The notes below the pieces were generated by a model that did not search any database, was not told the origin of the DNA, and worked only from the letters and a program-made list of their open reading frames with translations. This document shows, one piece after another, positions 14,233-17,302 of a DNA stretch of 17,302 bases. The number at the start of each line of letters is the position of its first letter. Positions within the stretch are counted from its first letter, which is position 1. Position numbers and translations under genes: made by a program. The DNA is from Clostridia bacterium (lineage in GTDB: Bacteria > Bacillota_A > Clostridia > Oscillospirales > Acutalibacteraceae). The stretch is taken from assembly GCA_009930155.1 (NCBI GenBank), contig RZYX01000040.1, positions 1 to 17,302 of the forward strand, given 5' to 3'.

Positions 14233-14694
14233 TTATTCAAACATATTTTTTATTGCCTGAACGGATATTTCAGCATCTGATTTTCCTACAAGCAAGGAAA
14301 TATCAACTTCTGATGTAGTAACCATCATAACATCTATATTAGCTTTTGAAAGTGCAGAAAATATTTTAGATACAACGCCTGGCTTTCCACGCATTTCATC
14401 TCCACATACTGATATTTTGCAGTTACCGCTACTTACATTGATTTTAATATTTGAATCAAGTTCTCTAAAATTCCCAGCGATAACAAGTATTTTTGCAAAA
14501 TCATCAGAACTTACAGTAAAAGAAAGATTGGTTGTGTTACCTGTTGAAGGGGTTTGTGAAATCATATCAATGTCGATGTTAGCATTAGAAATCATATCAA
14601 ATATTTGTGATATAACCTTTACATCAGCAGGGGAGTCTTGAAGAGATATAAGAGTTACATCTTCAGTTAATGTTATACTTTCAATAATGTTCAT
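14233..14694 (-). CDS. Stand-alone double ACT-domain protein resembling the aspartokinase regulatory half
   Basis: A 153-residue protein that matches the C-terminal ACT-ACT region of aspartokinases but has no kinase domain. ACT1 covers about 11-75 (VKVISQIFDMISNANIDIDMISQ, then TTNLSFTVSSDDF). ACT2 covers about 92-153 (DEMRGKPGVVSKIFSALSKAN, then TSEVDISLLV). ACT2 keeps the GKPG turn, but the equivalent DKPG turn in ACT1 reads DSPADV, so ligand binding there may be altered. It has its own ribosome binding site (AGGAG, complement of 14704-14708) 9 nt before ATG, so it is a designed gene rather than a broken kinase. It is last after asd-dapA-dapB. A lysine-sensing regulatory subunit, comparable to the B. 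subtilis LysC beta chain, is a reasonable inference. Confidence 0.82.
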   Translation of the reverse strand: MNIIESITLTEDVTLISLQDSPADVKVISQIFDMISNANIDIDMISQTPSTGNTTNLSFTVSSDDFAKILVIAGNFRELDSNIKINVSSGNCKISVCGDEMRGKPGVVSKIFSALSKANIDVMMVTTSEVDISLLVGKSDAEISVQAIKNMFE

Positions 14695-14719
14695 AACTAA
14701 GAACTCCTTTTACATTTTA

Positions 14720-15475
14720 TTATGAATCAATTAAATCACTCATAGAATAAAGACCTGCTGGCTTTCCACAAAGAAAAAGTGCGGCATTTATAGAGCCAGT
14801 TGCAAAAATTTCTTTTGACATTGCACTGTGGCTAATTTTTATAATTTCATCATGACCTGCAAATATTATTTCGTGTTCTCCAACTATAGTTCCGCCACGA
14901 ATGGCATGGATTCCTATTTCGTTCTTTTCTCTCTTTGCTCTTTTAGAGTGCCTGTCAAATTCATAAACAGGCGGAGTACGAAGTTGCTCAGAAATAGAAT
15001 TTGCAAGCATAAGAGCAGTGCCGCTTGGAGCATCGATTTTTTGGTTATGGTGAGCCTCTACAATCTCAATGTCAAATGATGAGCCAAGAACTTTTGTTGC
15101 TTTTTCAGCAAGTTCTCTAACAAGGTTTACGCCTAAAGACATATTTGCAGAGAAAAATATAGGAACTTTCTTTGAGACTTCTTCAATATTCTCAATCTGT
15201 TCATTTGACAATCCTGTTGTTGCAACAACTGCAGGTGTGTTAGTCGAAACGGCATATTCCAGCAGTTTTTCAAGAGATGAGGGATGAGAAAAGTCTATAA
15301 TTACATCTGCCTTTTTTTTGAAATCATTTATAGATTCAAAAACCTCAAAACAATCATTCTTTTTATTTGAAATATCAATACCTGCAATAATTTCGCAGTC
15401 ATCTCTTTGTTCGACACAATTTGCAATAAACTTACCCATTTTTCCGTTACATCCGCTGAGTAATATGCTATTCAT
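14720..15475 (-). CDS. dapB: 4-hydroxy-tetrahydrodipicolinate reductase
   Basis: Reduces the DapA product to tetrahydrodipicolinate with NAD(P)H, the second step of the diaminopimelate/lysine branch. The 251-residue protein has the nucleotide-binding loop GCNGKMG at 8-14. The family signature EAHHNQKIDAPSGTA spans 140-154, including the proposed acid histidine H142 and the lysine K146. The C-terminal part GEHEIIFAGHDEIIKISHSA is also typical. Length is normal for Firmicutes. It is preceded on its strand by AAGGA (complement of 15485-15489) 9 nt before ATG. It lies 25 nt from dapA and 25 nt from the ACT gene, in one transcript. Its product feeds peptidoglycan and lysine, and dipicolinate for spores branches at the same intermediate. 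Confidence 0.96.
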   Translation of the reverse strand: MNSILLSGCNGKMGKFIANCVEQRDDCEIIAGIDISNKKNDCFEVFESINDFKKKADVIIDFSHPSSLEKLLEYAVSTNTPAVVATTGLSNEQIENIEEVSKKVPIFFSANMSLGVNLVRELAEKATKVLGSSFDIEIVEAHHNQKIDAPSGTALMLANSISEQLRTPPVYEFDRHSKRAKREKNEIGIHAIRGGTIVGEHEIIFAGHDEIIKISHSAMSKEIFATGSINAALFLCGKPAGLYSMSDLIDS

Positions 15476-15500
15476 AGTTTCACATCCTTGATTATGATAA

Positions 15501-16388
15501 TTAAATTAAGTTATATTTTATAAGTGATTCTTTCAAAGTTTGTCTTGCAGAATCTGAAAGAGGAGCAAGAGGCATACGGCATTGACCAACATCAAATCCC
15601 ATCATAACAAGAGCTTCTTTTACAGGGATTGGATTAACATCCATAAACATATTACTGCAAAGCTCAAGGTATTCAAGCTGAAGTGTAGCACTACCCTTTA
15701 CATCACCATCAAGATATTTATATACAATATCATGGGCAAGCTTTGGAATGATGTTTGAAACGACAGAGATAACGCCTTTTGCACCAAGAGACATAAATGA
15801 TGTTATTTGATCATCGTTTCCTGAATATATATCAAGGTTATCACCACATAATGATATGGTTTTTGCAATTGCTGAAATATCGCCATTAGCTTCTTTTGCA
15901 GCAACAATTCTGTCATGCTTTGAAAGTTCAAGATATGTTTCAGGTTTAATATCAACACCTGTACGGCTTGGAACATTATAAAGAATTATAGGAGTAGAAA
16001 CTCTGTCTGCAATATAATTATAGTGACGAATAAGACCGCTTTGAGATGACTTGTTGTAATAAGGAGTAACCATAAGTAGGCCATCTACACCTGCCTTTTC
16101 AGCTTCGTTAGAAAGCTTAAGGCAATAAGCTGTATCGTTACTTCCTGTGCCCGAAATAACGGGAACACGGCCACCTACATGGTCAACCACAAAGTGAATA
16201 GCTCCTGAGTGCTCATCATGGTCAAGAACAGGACTTTCGCCTGTTGTTCCACAAACTATAATAGCATCTGTATTATTTTCGATTTGCCTGTCAATAAGTT
16301 TCCCAAACAAATCATAATTTATCTTTCCATCGCTGCCAAAAGGCGTTACGATTGCAACTCCTGCACCTGTAAAAATAGTTTTTTTCAT
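15501..16388 (-). CDS. dapA: 4-hydroxy-tetrahydrodipicolinate synthase
   Basis: Condenses aspartate semialdehyde with pyruvate, the committed step to diaminopimelate and lysine. The 295-residue TIM-barrel enzyme keeps all main active-site residues: T48 and T49 (CGTTGESP), Y137 (LYNVPSRTG), R142, and the Schiff-base lysine K165 (VAAKEANGD). These sit at a constant +4 offset from the E. coli residues T44, Y133, R138 and K161. Start ATG has GGAGG (complement of 16399-16403) 10 nt upstream. It follows asd by 18 nt on the - strand. Feedback inhibition by lysine cannot be judged from sequence alone. No anomaly seen. Confidence 0.96.
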   Translation of the reverse strand: MKKTIFTGAGVAIVTPFGSDGKINYDLFGKLIDRQIENNTDAIIVCGTTGESPVLDHDEHSGAIHFVVDHVGGRVPVISGTGSNDTAYCLKLSNEAEKAGVDGLLMVTPYYNKSSQSGLIRHYNYIADRVSTPIILYNVPSRTGVDIKPETYLELSKHDRIVAAKEANGDISAIAKTISLCGDNLDIYSGNDDQITSFMSLGAKGVISVVSNIIPKLAHDIVYKYLDGDVKGSATLQLEYLELCSNMFMDVNPIPVKEALVMMGFDVGQCRMPLAPLSDSARQTLKESLIKYNLI

Positions 16389-16406
16389 GTTAAAATAACC
16401 TCCAAA

Positions 16407-17302
16407 TTAATTCATGTATCCTTCTGCACAAAGAAGCTCTGCCAAAAGAACAGCACCACCAGCAGCGCCTCTTAATGTATTGTGAGAAAGGCATACAAAT
16501 TTATAATCGTATTGAGTATCTTCTCTTAAACGGCCGATTGAAATTGCCATTCCGTTTTCAAGGTTTCGTTGAAGTTTGGTTTGAGGAAGATTATCCTCAA
16601 CAAAGTAATTAAGAAACTGCTTTGGAGCATTCGGAAGCTCAAGCTCCTGAGCACGACCTTTGAAATTTTTCCAAATATCTAAAATTTCTTCTTTGCTTGG
16701 CTTGTTTTCAAATCTTACATAAACTGCACCAAGATGACCATCTAAAACTGGGACACGAATGCATTGAGCTGTAAATCTTGGAGATTCAGCTGGAACAATC
16801 TCGCCCGCCTTGATTTTGCCCCAAATTTTAAGAGGCTCTTTTTCGGATTTTTCTTCTTCTCCACCAATGTATGGAATAACATTGTCAAGCATATCTGGCC
16901 ATGTTTCAAATGTTTTTCCTGCACCTGAAATTGCCTGATATGTGCAAACCAAAACATCTTTAACACCAAAGCTTGAAAGAGGGAAGAGCGCTGGAACATA
17001 ACTCTGCAAAGAACAATTGGATTTAACAGCGATAAATCCACGATTTGTACCAAGTCGTTTCCTTTGTTCGGGAATAATATTTATATGGTCTGAATTGAGT
17101 TCTGGAATAACCATTGGAACATCAGGCGTGTGCCTGTGCGCACTGTTATTAGACACTACTGGACATTCAGATTTTGCATAAGCATATTCAAGCTCTTTTG
17201 TTTCTTCCTTATTAAGGTCGATTGCACAAAACACAAAATCAACACTACTAGAGATTTGTTTTATATCCTTAAGAGCATCTAAAACAACCATATCTTCCAT
17301 TG
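16407..17302 (-). CDS. asd: Aspartate-semialdehyde dehydrogenase, N-terminus beyond the window
   Basis: Reduces aspartyl phosphate to aspartate semialdehyde with NADPH, supplying DapA. The visible 297 or so residues are the central and C-terminal part; the gene runs off the right edge, so the NADP-binding GxxGxxG N-terminus is not seen. The catalytic cysteine lies in AVKSNCSLQS (C96 counted from the first visible Met), followed by YQAISGAGK. RVPVLDGHLGAVYVRFE carries the substrate-contact arginine and the base histidine. The HTPDVPMVIPELN block and the shape of the C-terminal half resemble the archaeal/fungal-type ASADH rather than the E. coli type. It is the furthest upstream visible gene of the asd-dapA-dapB-ACT transcript; the promoter and any lysine-responsive leader lie outside. 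Confidence 0.94.
   Translation of the reverse strand, partial: MEDMVVLDALKDIKQISSSVDFVFCAIDLNKEETKELEYAYAKSECPVVSNNSAHRHTPDVPMVIPELNSDHINIIPEQRKRLGTNRGFIAVKSNCSLQSYVPALFPLSSFGVKDVLVCTYQAISGAGKTFETWPDMLDNVIPYIGGEEEKSEKEPLKIWGKIKAGEIVPAESPRFTAQCIRVPVLDGHLGAVYVRFENKPSKEEILDIWKNFKGRAQELELPNAPKQFLNYFVEDNLPQTKLQRNLENGMAISIGRLREDTQYDYKFVCLSHNTLRGAAGGAVLLAELLCAEGYMN

Noticed and set aside
1..17302. tRNA, rRNA, CRISPR array, insertion sequence, prophage or defence island
   Set aside because: No repeated spacer pattern, cloverleaf, transposase, integrase or restriction/defence-type protein was seen on either strand; all sizeable intervals are filled by the listed genes.

Overview
The window is an AT-rich chromosomal segment from an anaerobic, endospore-forming member of the Clostridia (Firmicutes). 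The evidence is the spoIIGA-sigE sporulation pair, a fused IspH-ribosomal protein S1 gene of the clostridial type, a ferredoxin-dependent 2-oxoacid oxidoreductase, strong AGGAGG-type ribosome binding sites, and common TTG/GTG starts. The genus cannot be fixed from the sequence. It looks like core chromosome: there is no tRNA, rRNA, CRISPR array, insertion sequence, integrase or phage gene.

Region 1 (1-5627, + strand): after the terminator of an unseen upstream gene come a MurR/RpiR-type SIS-domain regulator, an HI0933/BaiN-like flavoprotein, cytidylate kinase (cmk), a PlsC-type acyltransferase and the IspH-S1 fusion. All five genes overlap their neighbours, so this looks like one tightly coupled operon ending at a hairpin after 5598. 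It combines nucleotide, phospholipid and isoprenoid synthesis with translation.

Region 2 (5677-9037, + strand): a P-loop ATPase of unknown function is followed by the four subunits (delta, alpha, beta, gamma) of a 2-oxoacid:ferredoxin oxidoreductase. The genes are coupled by ATGA/TAATG overlaps and close with a strong terminator. A second hairpin at 9096-9128 separates this operon from the next.

Region 3 (9144-10811, + strand): spoIIGA, encoding the membrane aspartic protease that activates pro-sigma-E, overlaps sigE by 4 nt. A Spo0A-box-like site with a long-spaced -10 element lies upstream. The usual third gene, sigG, does not follow.

Region 4 (10841-14175, + strand): a membrane-anchored ComEA-like helix-hairpin-helix protein, an AlgI-like MBOAT O-acyltransferase, a very short DHHW/AlgJ-like protein that looks truncated, and a DEDDh exonuclease with a C-terminal zinc ribbon. 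The last three all start with TTG. A long bidirectional terminator separates them from the convergent genes.

Region 5 (14233-17302, - strand): the lysine/diaminopimelate genes asd (cut by the right edge), dapA and dapB, then a stand-alone pair of ACT domains resembling the regulatory half of aspartokinase without its kinase domain.

I found no clearly new multi-gene defence or mobile system. The items most worth checking are the unknown ATPase coupled to the oxidoreductase, the stand-alone aspartokinase-like ACT protein, the truncated partner of the MBOAT gene, and the spoIIG-like promoter architecture.
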